Origin: Flavobacteriales bacterium
GTDB taxonomy: Bacteria; Bacteroidota; Bacteroidia; Flavobacteriales_D; Sanyastnellaceae
Length of the DNA stretch: 37,324 bases
Direction: 5' to 3'
NCBI GenBank assembly: GCA_016780385.1
Contig: JADHLY010000018.1
Span: 1 to 37,324, forward strand
Below are positions 15,579 through 24,424 of this stretch, one piece after another. The notes under the pieces were generated by a model. The model was not told the DNA's origin. It did not search any database and saw nothing but the letters and a program-made list of their open reading frames with translations. Within the stretch, counting starts at the first letter, position 1; each line of letters opens with the position of its first letter. A program made the translations under genes and the position numbers.

Positions 15579-16688
15579 ATGTCGAAGCGCGATTACTACG
15601 AAACCCTCGGCGTGGATCGGGGGGCCTCAGAGGCTGACATCAAGAAGGCCTACCGAAAACTGGCCATCAAGTTCCACCCGGATAAAAACCCGGACGACAG
15701 CAGCGCCGAAGCGCGGTTCAAGGAAGCCGCTGAGGCTTATGAAGTCCTCGGGGACAAGCAGAAGCGCGCCAAATACGACCGTTTCGGCCATGCCGGTGTG
15801 GGGGGCGCTGCAGGTGGTGGTGCCGGAATGAACATGGACGACATCTTCAGCCAGTTCGGAGACATCTTCGGCGGGGCTTTCGGAGATGCCTTTGGAGGAG
15901 GTGGCGCACGTGGCGCACGTCGCACCAAAGGGTCCAACTTGCGCATCAAGGTGCAGCTCACCCTGGAGGAAATCGCAGAGGGTGTGACCAAAAAAGTCAA
16001 GGTTTTCCGCCTTGTCCAAGCCGAAGGCGTGGAGTATGACACCTGCGGAACTTGTGGAGGTACGGGCCAAGTGCGCCGCGTGACCAACACCATTTTGGGG
16101 CAGATGCAAACCGCCTCGACCTGCCCCTCATGTGGCGGTCTGGGCAAGGGGGTGAAGTCCAAACCCAAGGACGCGGATGAGCATGGTTTGCGCCGTGAGG
16201 AGTCCATCGTAGAAATCGAAATCCCTGCCGGTGTGGAGGACGGTATGCAGCTGAACCTTCGGGGAAAGGGCAATGCCGCCCCAGCAGGGGGCATGAATGG
16301 CGACATGCTCGTCCAGATCCGAGAACTCGACCACGAGCGCTTTACCCGCAATGGCCGCAACCTCCACCTCGACCAGCACCTCTCATTCGTCGATGCGACG
16401 CTCGGTGCCCACGTGGAGATTCCGCTGCTCAGTGGCAAGGCCAAAATCAAGATTGAACCGGGCACCCAAGGTGGCAAAATTGTCCGCCTCAAGGGCAAGG
16501 GCATGCCTTCCGTGGACAGCTATGGCCGTGGAGACTTGTTGGTCAACCTCAACGTTTGGACCCCCCAAGAGTTGACGGCTGAAGAAAAAGCGACTTTGGA
16601 AAGCTGGCGAGAAGCCCCCAACTTTCAACCCGCGCCTGACCCCCGAGAAAAAGGATTTTTCGACCGCGTGCGCGACATGTTCAGCTGA
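15579..16688 (+). CDS. dnaJ: Chaperone DnaJ with reduced zinc-finger region
   Basis: 369 aa. The J-domain (1-68) contains the HPD triad at 33-35 (KFHPDKNP), which stimulates DnaK ATPase. A Gly/Phe-rich linker follows (~70-115). The Cys-rich region normally has four CxxCxGxG motifs; only two are visible here, CGTCGGTG (C156/C159) and CPSCGGLG (C182/C185), enough for one zinc site. The first motif is replaced by [14 protein letters not shown] and the fourth by a stretch without Cys. C-terminal substrate-binding domains are complete ([19 protein letters not shown]). I believe related Bacteroidota DnaJ proteins share this reduction. Operon: grpE upstream, ABC ATPase 3 nt downstream. Confidence 0.96.
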   Translation: MSKRDYYETLGVDRGASEADIKKAYRKLAIKFHPDKNPDDSSAEARFKEAAEAYEVLGDKQKRAKYDRFGHAGVGGAAGGGAGMNMDDIFSQFGDIFGGAFGDAFGGGGARGARRTKGSNLRIKVQLTLEEIAEGVTKKVKVFRLVQAEGVEYDTCGTCGGTGQVRRVTNTILGQMQTASTCPSCGGLGKGVKSKPKDADEHGLRREESIVEIEIPAGVEDGMQLNLRGKGNAAPAGGMNGDMLVQIRELDHERFTRNGRNLHLDQHLSFVDATLGAHVEIPLLSGKAKIKIEPGTQGGKIVRLKGKGMPSVDSYGRGDLLVNLNVWTPQELTAEEKATLESWREAPNFQPAPDPREKGFFDRVRDMFS

Positions 16689-16691
16689 TTC

Positions 16692-17630
16692 ATGAGCCAC
16701 GCCCTTAGCCTCGCGGAGTTGCGCAAGTCCTACGGCACGCAAAGCGTGCTGGCCGGGGTTTCGTTTGAAGTGCCAAAAGGGGCCATAGTGGGGCTGCTCG
16801 GTCCCAACGGTGCCGGCAAGTCCACGTTGATTAGAAGCATCATGGGCATCGTGTCCCCTGATGAGGGAACCATACAGCTCGATGGCAAGCCCTGGAGTCG
16901 GGCGCTGGTGCGTGGCATCGGCTATCTGCCGGAAGAAAGGGGGCTGTACAAGGACATGCGGGTGGGCGATCAGGCCGTCTACTTTTCCCGATTGAAAGGC
17001 ATGGGGAAATCCGATGCGGTGCGGGAGCTGCGCCTGTGGTTCGAGAAGTTGGAGGTCGAAGGATGGTGGGACAAAAAAGTCTCCGACATCTCCAAGGGGA
17101 TGGCCCAGAAAATCCAGTTCATCTGCACGGTGGTGCACAAACCAGGGCTCCTGATCCTCGATGAACCCCTCAGTGGCTTCGATCCCATCAACGCCCGGCT
17201 CATCATCCAACAGGTGCGGGCCCTTGCCGCCGAGGGAACCTCCATTTTGTTGTCCACTCATGACATGCCCAGCGTCGAGCGCCTCTGCGACCATGTCGTG
17301 CTCCTCAACCAAGGGCAGGTGGTGCTTTCCGGCGGCGCCGACGACCTCCGCGAATCCGGTTGGACGGGAGAACAAGACGTGGTGTTCAAGGGCAATGACA
17401 TCGCCTTTACCAATGCGTTGGGGGCTTTGGCGCACTTGGACAGCATCGGTCCTGACACTGCCGAGGGCACCCGGCGCGCCCACTTGAGGTTGCGCGACAC
17501 GACCCCTCCCGGTCAGCTGCTGCAGGCCTTGGGCGGCGCCGTGGAAGTGCTCGAATTCGTCAAGGTCAGGCCCACCATGGAGTCCCTGTTCATCGAGGCC
17601 GTGAACGCCTCCGAAACCCTGGCAACGTGA
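16692..17630 (+). CDS. ABC transporter ATP-binding protein (NatA-like)
   Basis: 312 aa. Walker A GPNGAGKST (37-45), signature SDISKGMAQK (~131-140, the 'SKGM' variant seen in NatA-type exporters), Walker B LLILDEP (153-159) and switch His (STHD, H190) are all intact. The C-terminal ~90 residues form the accessory domain common in this exporter class. It powers the ABC-2 permease encoded next. The start lies 3 nt after the dnaJ stop and the end overlaps the permease gene by 4 nt (GTGATG), so the pair is translationally coupled within the grpE-dnaJ operon. The substrate is unknown; NatAB exports Na+ in Bacillus, but that cannot be assumed here. Confidence 0.92.
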   Translation: MSHALSLAELRKSYGTQSVLAGVSFEVPKGAIVGLLGPNGAGKSTLIRSIMGIVSPDEGTIQLDGKPWSRALVRGIGYLPEERGLYKDMRVGDQAVYFSRLKGMGKSDAVRELRLWFEKLEVEGWWDKKVSDISKGMAQKIQFICTVVHKPGLLILDEPLSGFDPINARLIIQQVRALAAEGTSILLSTHDMPSVERLCDHVVLLNQGQVVLSGGADDLRESGWTGEQDVVFKGNDIAFTNALGALAHLDSIGPDTAEGTRRAHLRLRDTTPPGQLLQALGGAVEVLEFVKVRPTMESLFIEAVNASETLAT

Positions 17631-18976
17631 TGCGCGGGAGTTTGATTGGTACCGTGATCGAACGGGAATGGCGGACAAGGGTCACCAAGCGGAGTTTTCT
17701 CATCGGGACCCTGCTGATGCCCTTTTTGTCCGTGGGACTTGTGGTGGCTACCGTGCTGCTGAGCGAAGCCACGGATACGTCCAATCTGGTCCTGGTGGAA
17801 GATGCGCCAGGGCTCATTACACGCCTGGACCGCGCCACTGACCAATACGTGCCGCGTTGTCCCAGCTGCTTCCCGGAACGTGAAAAGCACGCCTACAGGT
17901 TTGTTCGTGAAGCCCCTGCTGACAGTGTTTGGCAGGCAGAGGGGTACACCGTGCTGGTGGAGTTTGACGAGTCTATCCTGCAGAACCATGCGGGCTATAT
18001 GGTCTATGAGAAATCCCCCGGTGTAAATGCCAAGCGCCATGTAGAGCGCGACCTCAGTCGGGCCATAGAACATGCCCGCGTCCTGGAGAGCACGGCCCTG
18101 GATTGGGGTGCCTATCAGGAGTTGAAGGTGGACATCCAGCTGGTCGACCGCGAGGTCACGGAGGCCGGTGACAGAACCGATGGCGGCGGTGAGGAAATCC
18201 GAGGCATCATTGGCTTCTTGTTCAGCGCCGTCTTGTTTCTGGTGTTGGCGGTATATGGAGGGCTCATTTTGCGGAGCGTGGTCGAGGAAAAGTCCAACCG
18301 CGTGGTGGAGGTGCTCATCGCCGCCGTGCAACCTGAAGCCCTGTTGTTGGGCAAAGTCATCGGCATGGGGGCGGTTGCTCTGACCCAAATTGTGGCCTGG
18401 TCTCTGCTCTCGACACTGGCGTTTACCGCTTTCCAATGGGCCTTCGACAGTGGTGCCTTTACCGCAGGCATGGTGGCTGATGGAGGGGTGCCAGTCGACC
18501 TCATGACCACCATGGCCGAAAATGAATTCACCGCCATTTTGCTCGACATCAATTGGGGCCTGATGGTGTTGAGTACGGTGGCCTTTTTTGTTGGAGGGTA
18601 CCTCTTGTACGGCAGCCTCTATGCGGCGATTGGTGGATTGGTGCAATCCGAGCAAGAGGGTCAGGGCATGGTGTTTCCTGTCATCATGCCGCTCATGTTT
18701 TCCTATGTCATTGGCAGTGGTGCCATGTCCAACCCTGAAATGGGCATCTTGCCTTGGTTGAGTTGGTTTCCACTGACTTCGCCGGTCATCATGCTGGTGC
18801 GCGTGGCCGTGGGCGTGGCATGGTGGGAAGTGGCCTTGTCATGGCTCCTGCTGATGTTGACTGCCCGCGGGGTGCTCGCCTTGGCGGGCCGCGCCTATCG
18901 ACAGGGCGTATTGCACGACGGCAAGTCCACAGGCTGGGGCTTGCTGCGCCAATGGTTGCAAGGCCATGGAAAGTGA
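17627..18976 (+). CDS. ABC-2 type transporter permease (NatB-like)
   Basis: 449 aa. One N-terminal TM helix (~24-45, FLIGTLLMPFLSVGLVVATV) is followed by a large extracytoplasmic domain (~50-190). About five TM helices lie in the C-terminal half (~198-425), including RGIIGFLFSAVLFLVLAVYG and IMPLMFSYVIGSG. The motif VVEEKSNRVVEVLIAAVQP is typical of ABC-2/NatB permeases. It pairs with the ATPase gene just upstream (4-nt overlap) and overlaps the ppx start by 11 nt. Likely an exporter in the inner membrane; the substrate cannot be read from the sequence. Confidence 0.9.
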   Translation: MMRGSLIGTVIEREWRTRVTKRSFLIGTLLMPFLSVGLVVATVLLSEATDTSNLVLVEDAPGLITRLDRATDQYVPRCPSCFPEREKHAYRFVREAPADSVWQAEGYTVLVEFDESILQNHAGYMVYEKSPGVNAKRHVERDLSRAIEHARVLESTALDWGAYQELKVDIQLVDREVTEAGDRTDGGGEEIRGIIGFLFSAVLFLVLAVYGGLILRSVVEEKSNRVVEVLIAAVQPEALLLGKVIGMGAVALTQIVAWSLLSTLAFTAFQWAFDSGAFTAGMVADGGVPVDLMTTMAENEFTAILLDINWGLMVLSTVAFFVGGYLLYGSLYAAIGGLVQSEQEGQGMVFPVIMPLMFSYVIGSGAMSNPEMGILPWLSWFPLTSPVIMLVRVAVGVAWWEVALSWLLLMLTARGVLALAGRAYRQGVLHDGKSTGWGLLRQWLQGHGK

Positions 18977-19973
18977 GGCCCGCACCCGTTTGGGTGTCGT
19001 GGATTGCGGGACGAACACCTTTAACCTGCACATTGCCGACGCCGCTGACGGACGCTGGCAAAGCGTCTTCAAGCAGCGACGATTTGTGCGCCTGGGCCAG
19101 GACAGCTTCCGCAGCGGTCGCTTGTCTCCACTGAGGATGCGGCGGGGCCTCGATGTGCTGGATTCCTTTGGGCAGACCGCCCGCAATTACGGAGTCGATT
19201 ACTTCAGGGCCCTCGGGTGCAGTGCGCTGCGCGATGCGGCCAACGGGGTGGATTTCGTGCAGGCTGCGCAACAGCGGGGTTGGAACATAGAGGTGGTCGA
19301 CGGCGCGAGTGAAGCGGAGTGGATTCACCTCGGGGTCAAGGACACATTGGGTCACCTCGATTTGGCGGGGGATTCGGCCTTGACGGTGGACATTGGTGGA
19401 GGCAGCGTAGAGCTGATTCACTGGTCGCAGGAGGCGATCCTTGGACGGTGGAGCCTCGACCTTGGCGTGGCCCGACTGACGGATTGGATCAAGCCCAAAG
19501 ACCCGCTGAGTCAGCAGGACATGGCGTCCATACGAAGCGTCATTGATGGCGCTTTGGCCCCGGTAAAAGTCGCAGTGGCCAAGGACCACCCCCGCTGGAT
19601 GGTGGGCACGTCCGGCGCATTCAATACCCTGAGGACCATGGAGGATTCCAAGGCGCCCTGGAACAGCCCTCGGCAGGCGGATGGGTTCAATGTAGAGGCG
19701 TTGAAAGCGAGGTGCGACGCATTGGCGGCCACCTCCAAGGAGGACATGCACAGCATCGGGGGCATGCACCCCGACCGCGTTCCATACATGGGGGTCGCCT
19801 GTGTGGTCATCGGCCATTTGCTCGAGCAGTTCCCGCATGTGGAGCGGGTGTACCGTTCTCGCCACACCCTCGCAGAAGGGGTGCTGGTCGATGGGGCAGC
19901 CCGCGCGCAGTTCGCTGAGACGCTGCGGGAGGCGGGGTGGTGGTCTTTGGAGGACATTCACTTGTCCCATTGA
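18966..19973 (+). CDS. Ppx/GppA-family phosphatase (exopolyphosphatase-like)
   Basis: 335 aa, the short two-domain form of the family. The ASKHA-fold phosphate motifs are visible: VVDCGTNTFNLHI (~11-23), SALRDAANG and the second phosphate loop TVDIGGGSVELIHW (~138-151). A later segment, GMHPDRVPYMGVACVVI, corresponds to the usual 'G..peRad...ag' motif. Members hydrolyse polyphosphate or convert pppGpp to ppGpp; which one applies cannot be decided here. It overlaps the permease gene by 11 nt and is followed 22 nt later by the response regulator, so it belongs to the grpE-to-regulator operon, a setting that suggests a stress role. Confidence 0.9.
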   Translation: MESEARTRLGVVDCGTNTFNLHIADAADGRWQSVFKQRRFVRLGQDSFRSGRLSPLRMRRGLDVLDSFGQTARNYGVDYFRALGCSALRDAANGVDFVQAAQQRGWNIEVVDGASEAEWIHLGVKDTLGHLDLAGDSALTVDIGGGSVELIHWSQEAILGRWSLDLGVARLTDWIKPKDPLSQQDMASIRSVIDGALAPVKVAVAKDHPRWMVGTSGAFNTLRTMEDSKAPWNSPRQADGFNVEALKARCDALAATSKEDMHSIGGMHPDRVPYMGVACVVIGHLLEQFPHVERVYRSRHTLAEGVLVDGAARAQFAETLREAGWWSLEDIHLSH

Positions 19974-19995
19974 GCCCACGACCGATATTCGCCAC

Positions 19996-21162
19996 ATGGC
20001 CCGCATTCTGATCATTGACGACGAGCGTCTCATTCGCCACGCTTTGCGTGATATTCTCGAATACGAGCAGCACGAGGTGGCCGAAGCCGAGGACGGTACC
20101 GCAGGTCTGAAAGCAGCACTGGAAGGCAAGTTTGACGCCATTTTCTGTGACGTCAAGATGCCCGGAAAGGATGGCATTGAAGTCGTAGAAGCCCTGTCGA
20201 TGAAAGGGGTGGAGACGCCGGTGATCATCATGACGGGACACGGCTCCGTGGAGTTGGCGGTGCAGGCCTTGAAAGGCGGTGCCTATGACTTCATTGAGAA
20301 GCCCCTCGACCTGAACCGGGTGTTGGTGGCTTTGCGCAATGCCACGGACAGAGAAGCCTTGCGCAAGGAGACGGTGGTCCTGCGGCAGCGCCAAGGCAAG
20401 AAGGGCGGGGTAGACATGATCGGCCAAAGCGCCGCCCTGGAGGCCATTCGCGGTGTCATCGCCAAGGTGGCGCCCACAGATGCCCGGGTGCTCATCACAG
20501 GCGCCAACGGCACTGGAAAGGAGGTCGTGGCCCGCAAAATCCATGCGATGAGTGGCCGCAAGGCCGCGCCATTTGTAGAGGTCAATTGCGCCGCCATTCC
20601 CGCTGAACTCATCGAGTCGGAGCTGTTCGGCCATGAGAAAGGGGCGTTCACCAGCGCGGTCAAGCAGCGCAAGGGCCGGTTCGAACAAGCGCAGGGGGGG
20701 ACCCTGTTCCTGGACGAGATCGGCGACATGGCGCTCCCTGCGCAGGCCAAGATGCTGCGCGCTTTGCAGGAGCGGGTCATCCAACGCGTGGGTGGCGACA
20801 AGAACATCAAGGTCGACGTCAGGGTACTGGCTGCGACCAACAAGAACCTCGCGGAGGAAATTGCGGAAGGGCGGTTCAGAGAAGACCTCTTCCACAGGCT
20901 CAATGTCATTCCCATTCATGTGCCCTCATTGGCGGAACGGAGTGAAGATGTGCCGCTGTTGGTCGGGTACTTTTTGGGCGGCGTGGCCGATGAATTGGGG
21001 GTTCCGGCTCCCGACTTCACCAAGGATGCCTTGAAGGCGTTGTCCAAAGCCCCCTGGACAGGCAACATCAGGGAGCTGCGCAACGTGGTCGAACGGCTGG
21101 TCATCCTCTGTGGTGACAAGGTCGACGCGGCAGATGTCAAGCGGCACGTATCGACCTCCTGA
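19996..21162 (+). CDS. Sigma54-activator-type response regulator lacking a DNA-binding domain
   Basis: 388 aa from ATG 19996. The receiver domain has D8/D9, phosphoacceptor D52 (FCDVKMPGKDG) and K102 (FIEKPLD). The AAA+ domain has Walker A GANGTGKE (169-176), Walker B GGTLFLDEIGDM (~234-245) and arginine-finger region FREDLFHRLNV (~294-304). The sigma54-contact loop reads GAFTSA (216-221) instead of GAFTGA. The protein ends at RHVSTS, immediately after the AAA+ helical lid; the Fis-type helix-turn-helix normally present is absent. It may act on sigma54 from solution or do something else. Last gene of the grpE-dnaJ-ABC-ppx run; no adjacent kinase is seen. Confidence 0.92.
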   Translation: MARILIIDDERLIRHALRDILEYEQHEVAEAEDGTAGLKAALEGKFDAIFCDVKMPGKDGIEVVEALSMKGVETPVIIMTGHGSVELAVQALKGGAYDFIEKPLDLNRVLVALRNATDREALRKETVVLRQRQGKKGGVDMIGQSAALEAIRGVIAKVAPTDARVLITGANGTGKEVVARKIHAMSGRKAAPFVEVNCAAIPAELIESELFGHEKGAFTSAVKQRKGRFEQAQGGTLFLDEIGDMALPAQAKMLRALQERVIQRVGGDKNIKVDVRVLAATNKNLAEEIAEGRFREDLFHRLNVIPIHVPSLAERSEDVPLLVGYFLGGVADELGVPAPDFTKDALKALSKAPWTGNIRELRNVVERLVILCGDKVDAADVKRHVSTS

Positions 21163-21244
21163 GGGTCTCCCAAGGACATTTCATCAAGTTCAAGTTGTTG
21201 ATGGGTAGTTGGTTGGAGGCAACCATGTACCGAGTACACCGTCT

Positions 21245-21646
21245 ATGTTGCAAGAGCAATTACTCGCCCACATGGATATCAATCAACGCGCCGTCCTCAT
21301 CGTCTTCCTTGGGATGATCGCTGCCTCTGGAGCCGCAAGGCTGTATGACAAGGCCGGTCAACCCTTCTGGCATGCCCTCGTTCCAGGCCTCAACCTGGTG
21401 GCATTGATGCGGATCATTGGCCGTCCAGAGACCCACGCTTTGTGGGTTTTGGTGCCAGGAGCCAATGTCTACTTCGTCGCACGTTGGTTTATCGAGTTGG
21501 CTCAGAGCTTCGGCAAAACCCATTGGTTGGACTACGTGCTCGTGGTCCTGTTCAATGCGTTTTACGTCCTCAATCTGGGCTTGGCCTACAGCGAGGAGTA
21601 CCAAGGCCCAGTCTATCAAAAGCGCACAGGCGCAGCCTTCGCCTAA
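21245..21646 (+). CDS. DUF5684-type small membrane protein
   Basis: 133 aa from ATG 21245 (a TTG at 21209 and an ATG at 21272 are alternatives). Three to four TM segments are visible (RAVLIVFLGMIAASGAARLY, LVPGLNLVALMRII, ALWVLVPGANVYFVARWF, YVLVVLFNAFYVLNLGLAYS). The pattern 'ydKAGqPfWhALvPglNl', 'viGRPe', 'fGk' and 'eYqGP' matches the DUF5684 unit that in Bacteroidota is also found fused to the N-terminus of signal peptidase I. Here it stands alone. Function unknown. It converges on alaS with 30 nt between the stops. Confidence 0.7.
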   Translation: MLQEQLLAHMDINQRAVLIVFLGMIAASGAARLYDKAGQPFWHALVPGLNLVALMRIIGRPETHALWVLVPGANVYFVARWFIELAQSFGKTHWLDYVLVVLFNAFYVLNLGLAYSEEYQGPVYQKRTGAAFA

Positions 21647-21672
21647 AGGGCCCAGGGCGCCCGTCCCCCTTT
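21645..21672. terminator. Weak candidate hairpin between DUF5684 gene and alaS
   Basis: AAAGGG ... CCCTTT with a GC-rich interior (containing GGGCGCCC) lies between two convergent genes. The stem is short and the T-runs are poor. Confidence 0.3.
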
Positions 21673-21676
21673 CGTT

Positions 21677-24298
21677 TTAGGAAGCGTTGAATGTAGCTCG
21701 GGCCGCATCCAGTGCCGCTTCCATGCCATCGGCATTCTTTCCGCCCGCGGTGGCAAAGAAGGCCTGTCCACCACCCCCGCCTTGGATGTGCTTGGCGAGG
21801 TCACGGATCATCTGACCGGCATTCCAATCTTTTTCTTGAGCGAGTTCTTCGGTGATCAAACAGGTCAATGTGGGCTTGTCTCCGACTTTGCTGCCCAGTA
21901 CCGCGAAAAGTGGTGCAGCCTCAGCCTTGAGCTGGAAGACAATGTCTTTGATGCCCCCAGCATCGAGGGGGACCTCCTTGACGAGCATTCCCGGTGTGCC
22001 CGGGCCGCCAGGTCGGCTGATTTCGCCGAGCAGGGTTGATTTCAATGCGCCGGCTTGGGCTTTTCTGTGGCCTTCGACCTCCTTTTGCAGCCCGGCGACG
22101 GTGGCCTTGAGTTCCTCGACGGCCTTGACCAGGTCCGCCGGTTGCTTCAAAGCGGCACCTGCGCGCCGGAGTATGTCGCGTTCGGTCGTGATGGCGTCAT
22201 AGGCCCGTGCTCCGGTTTCCGCCTCAATCCGGCGAATGCCCGCCGCGACGGCGCCCTCTGAACTGATGCGGAACAGACCGATTTCCCCGGTCGCCCCTAC
22301 ATGGGTGCCACCGCACAATTCCACGCTGGGCCCGAAGCCGATCATGCGCACCGTGTCTCCATACTTCTCACCAAACAACATCATGGCACCCGCTTGACGC
22401 GCCTCCTCAAGGGGAACGTTGCGGCGCTCATCGCGCGGGCGATTCTCACGGATCGCGGCATTGACGCGCTGCTCCACTTCGCGCAGTTCCTCGTCTGATA
22501 CTTTCTGAAAGTGGCTGAAGTCGAAGCGGAGAGCGGCGTCCTTGACCAGGGAGCCCTTCTGCTCCACATGGGTGCCCAACACGTCCCGCAAGGCCTCGTG
22601 CAGGAGGTGTGTGGCCGTGTGATTCAAGGTGGTGTCCCGACGTTTGGTGGTGTTTACGTGTGCTTTGAATGGGCCTTTCAAGTCGGCGGGCAGGCGGTCG
22701 GTGATGTGGAGGATGAGCTCGTTTTCCTTGCGCGTGGTGAGGATGGGGGTCTTCTCTCCATCAGCGTGGACCAAGAGGCCTGAGTCGCCCACTTGGCCCC
22801 CGCCTTCAGGGTAGAAGGGGGTGAGGTGGAACACCAATTGATAGCGGGTCTTGTCCTTGACCTTGACTTCGCGGTAGCGGGTGATGCGCACTTCTGCTTC
22901 AGTCCGGTCGTAGCCGACAAACTCTTCCACCTTGTCGTCTTCCAGGACCGTCCAGTCGCCCGCATCGACCTTGCCTGCCGCCCGGGAACGTTCTTTCTGT
23001 TGAGTGAGGGCCGCCTCGAACCCCACATGGTCCACTTCGACGCCTTTCTCTCCGCAGATCAGGGCGGTCAGGTCGATGGGGAAGCCAAAGGTGTCATACA
23101 GTTCGAAGGCGTCAGCACCGGACAGGGTCGTGCCATTTCCAATGCGCTCATCGAGCAAGCCGATGCCATTGTCGAGCGTCCGTAGGAAGCTTTCCTCTTC
23201 CTCCCGGATCACTTTCGCGATGAGCTCACCTTGCTGCTTGAGCTCTGGAAAGAAGTCTCCCATTTGAGCAGCGAGCACAGGAACGAGGGTGTGCATGAAG
23301 GGCGTGTCGAGCTCCAGGAAACTGTAGCCATAGCGCACGGCACGGCGGAGGATCCTGCGGATGACATAGCCTGCCCCTGCATTGGATGGCAACTGGCCAT
23401 CGGCAATGGAGAAGGCCACGGCGCGCACGTGATCCGCGCACACCCTCAGGGCGACATTGACCTTGTCGTCCCCACCGGTATAGGTCTTACCCGATGCTGT
23501 GCAGAGGGTGTCGATCAGGGGCTGGAACACGTCCGTATCGTAGTTGGACTGCTTGCCTTGCAGCACGGCGGCGAGGCGTTCGAAACCCATGCCGGTGTCG
23601 ATGTGTTGCGCGGGCAGGGGTTCAAGCGACTGGTCCGCTTTGCGCATGAATTGCATGAACACCAGGTTCCAGATTTCGATGACCTGTGGGTGGTCCTGGT
23701 TTACCAGGTCAGCTCCAGGCACGGCAGCGCGCGCTTCATCTGAACGGATGTCGACATGGATTTCAGAGCATGGACCGCAAGGCCCCGTTTCTCCCATTTC
23801 CCAGAAGTTGTCCTTCTTATCGGCCTTGAGAATGCGCTCTTCCGGCACATGCTTGCGCCAAATGTCAATGGCTTCTTGGTCCAGCGGAAGTCCATCTTGC
23901 GCATCGCCCTCGAAAACGGTGATGTACAGCCGGTCCTTATCGATGCCATATCGCTCCGTCAAGAGTTCCCAAGCCCAGTCGATGGCTTCCTGTTTGAAAT
24001 AATCACCGAAAGACCAGTTGCCCAGCATCTCGAACATGGTGTGGTGATAGGTATCCACCCCCACCTCTTCAAGGTCGTTGTGCTTGCCGCTCACGCGCAG
24101 GCATTTTTGGGTGTCCGCCACGCGGGGCGCCTTCGGAGGGCGGTTGCCGAGAAAGACGTCTTTGAACGGGTTCATGCCCGCATTGGTGAACATCAGGGTG
24201 GGGTCATCCTTGAGCACCATCGGGGCTGAAGGCACGATTTCATGGGCCTTCTCGCGGAAGAAGTCAAGGAAGGTCTTGCGGATAGCAACGGCGTCCAT
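21677..24298 (-). CDS. alaS: Alanyl-tRNA synthetase
   Basis: 873 aa, full length. It charges tRNA-Ala in the cytoplasm. The class II catalytic core is at the N-terminus ([15 protein letters not shown], then [16 protein letters not shown] and [18 protein letters not shown]). The editing domain has the zinc/active-site quartet H560, H564 (HTATHLL), C662 and H666 (ELCGGTHVG). The C-terminal oligomerisation domain ends with [16 protein letters not shown]. No anomaly seen. It is transcribed away from the M23 peptidase gene; the 126-bp gap holds several inverted repeats. Confidence 0.98.
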   Translation of the reverse strand: MDAVAIRKTFLDFFREKAHEIVPSAPMVLKDDPTLMFTNAGMNPFKDVFLGNRPPKAPRVADTQKCLRVSGKHNDLEEVGVDTYHHTMFEMLGNWSFGDYFKQEAIDWAWELLTERYGIDKDRLYITVFEGDAQDGLPLDQEAIDIWRKHVPEERILKADKKDNFWEMGETGPCGPCSEIHVDIRSDEARAAVPGADLVNQDHPQVIEIWNLVFMQFMRKADQSLEPLPAQHIDTGMGFERLAAVLQGKQSNYDTDVFQPLIDTLCTASGKTYTGGDDKVNVALRVCADHVRAVAFSIADGQLPSNAGAGYVIRRILRRAVRYGYSFLELDTPFMHTLVPVLAAQMGDFFPELKQQGELIAKVIREEEESFLRTLDNGIGLLDERIGNGTTLSGADAFELYDTFGFPIDLTALICGEKGVEVDHVGFEAALTQQKERSRAAGKVDAGDWTVLEDDKVEEFVGYDRTEAEVRITRYREVKVKDKTRYQLVFHLTPFYPEGGGQVGDSGLLVHADGEKTPILTTRKENELILHITDRLPADLKGPFKAHVNTTKRRDTTLNHTATHLLHEALRDVLGTHVEQKGSLVKDAALRFDFSHFQKVSDEELREVEQRVNAAIRENRPRDERRNVPLEEARQAGAMMLFGEKYGDTVRMIGFGPSVELCGGTHVGATGEIGLFRISSEGAVAAGIRRIEAETGARAYDAITTERDILRRAGAALKQPADLVKAVEELKATVAGLQKEVEGHRKAQAGALKSTLLGEISRPGGPGTPGMLVKEVPLDAGGIKDIVFQLKAEAAPLFAVLGSKVGDKPTLTCLITEELAQEKDWNAGQMIRDLAKHIQGGGGGQAFFATAGGKNADGMEAALDAARATFNAS

Positions 24299-24311
24299 GG
24301 GGTCTATTCAT

Positions 24312-24376
24312 GGGCATTGTTCACATGCCCGTGTTGGTGTTGGTAATATGGAAACCCGCGAATGACGGGGGTTTCC
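24312..24376. repeat. Two inverted repeats upstream of alaS
   Basis: GGGCAT/ATGCCC (24312-24317 and 24325-24330) and GGAAACCC/GGGTTTCC (24350-24357 and 24369-24376) lie in the alaS leader/promoter region. They could be RNA hairpins of the alaS leader or protein-binding sites. Neither is followed by a T-run on the minus strand. Confidence 0.6.
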
Positions 24377-24378
24377 GG

Positions 24379-24409
24379 TTGTGAAAGTAGCAACTTTCCG
24401 CTACTTTAG
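24379..24409 (+). promoter_or_regulatory. Promoter of the M23 peptidase gene, with overlapping inverted repeat
   Basis: TTG at 24379-24381, a 20-nt spacer and TACTTTAG at 24402-24409 (one mismatch to TAnnTTTG), 15 nt before the ATG. An exact 8-bp inverted repeat AAAGTAGC/GCTACTTT (24384-24391 and 24400-24407) spans the spacer and the -7 box. A protein bound there would cover the promoter. Confidence 0.6.
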
Positions 24410-24424
24410 CACCGCGTTTTTTAC

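Noticed and set aside
19801-19995. Longer start of the sigma54-type regulator within ppx
   Set aside because: The receiver domain begins directly at MARILIIDDERLIRHAL (ATG 19996); the extension overlaps ppx and has no fold-like pattern.
16383-20919. Several long minus-strand frames (370-480 codons) opposite dnaJ, the ABC genes, ppx and the response regulator
   Set aside because: Every one lies opposite a well-supported gene and shows no motif, signal peptide or start context of its own.
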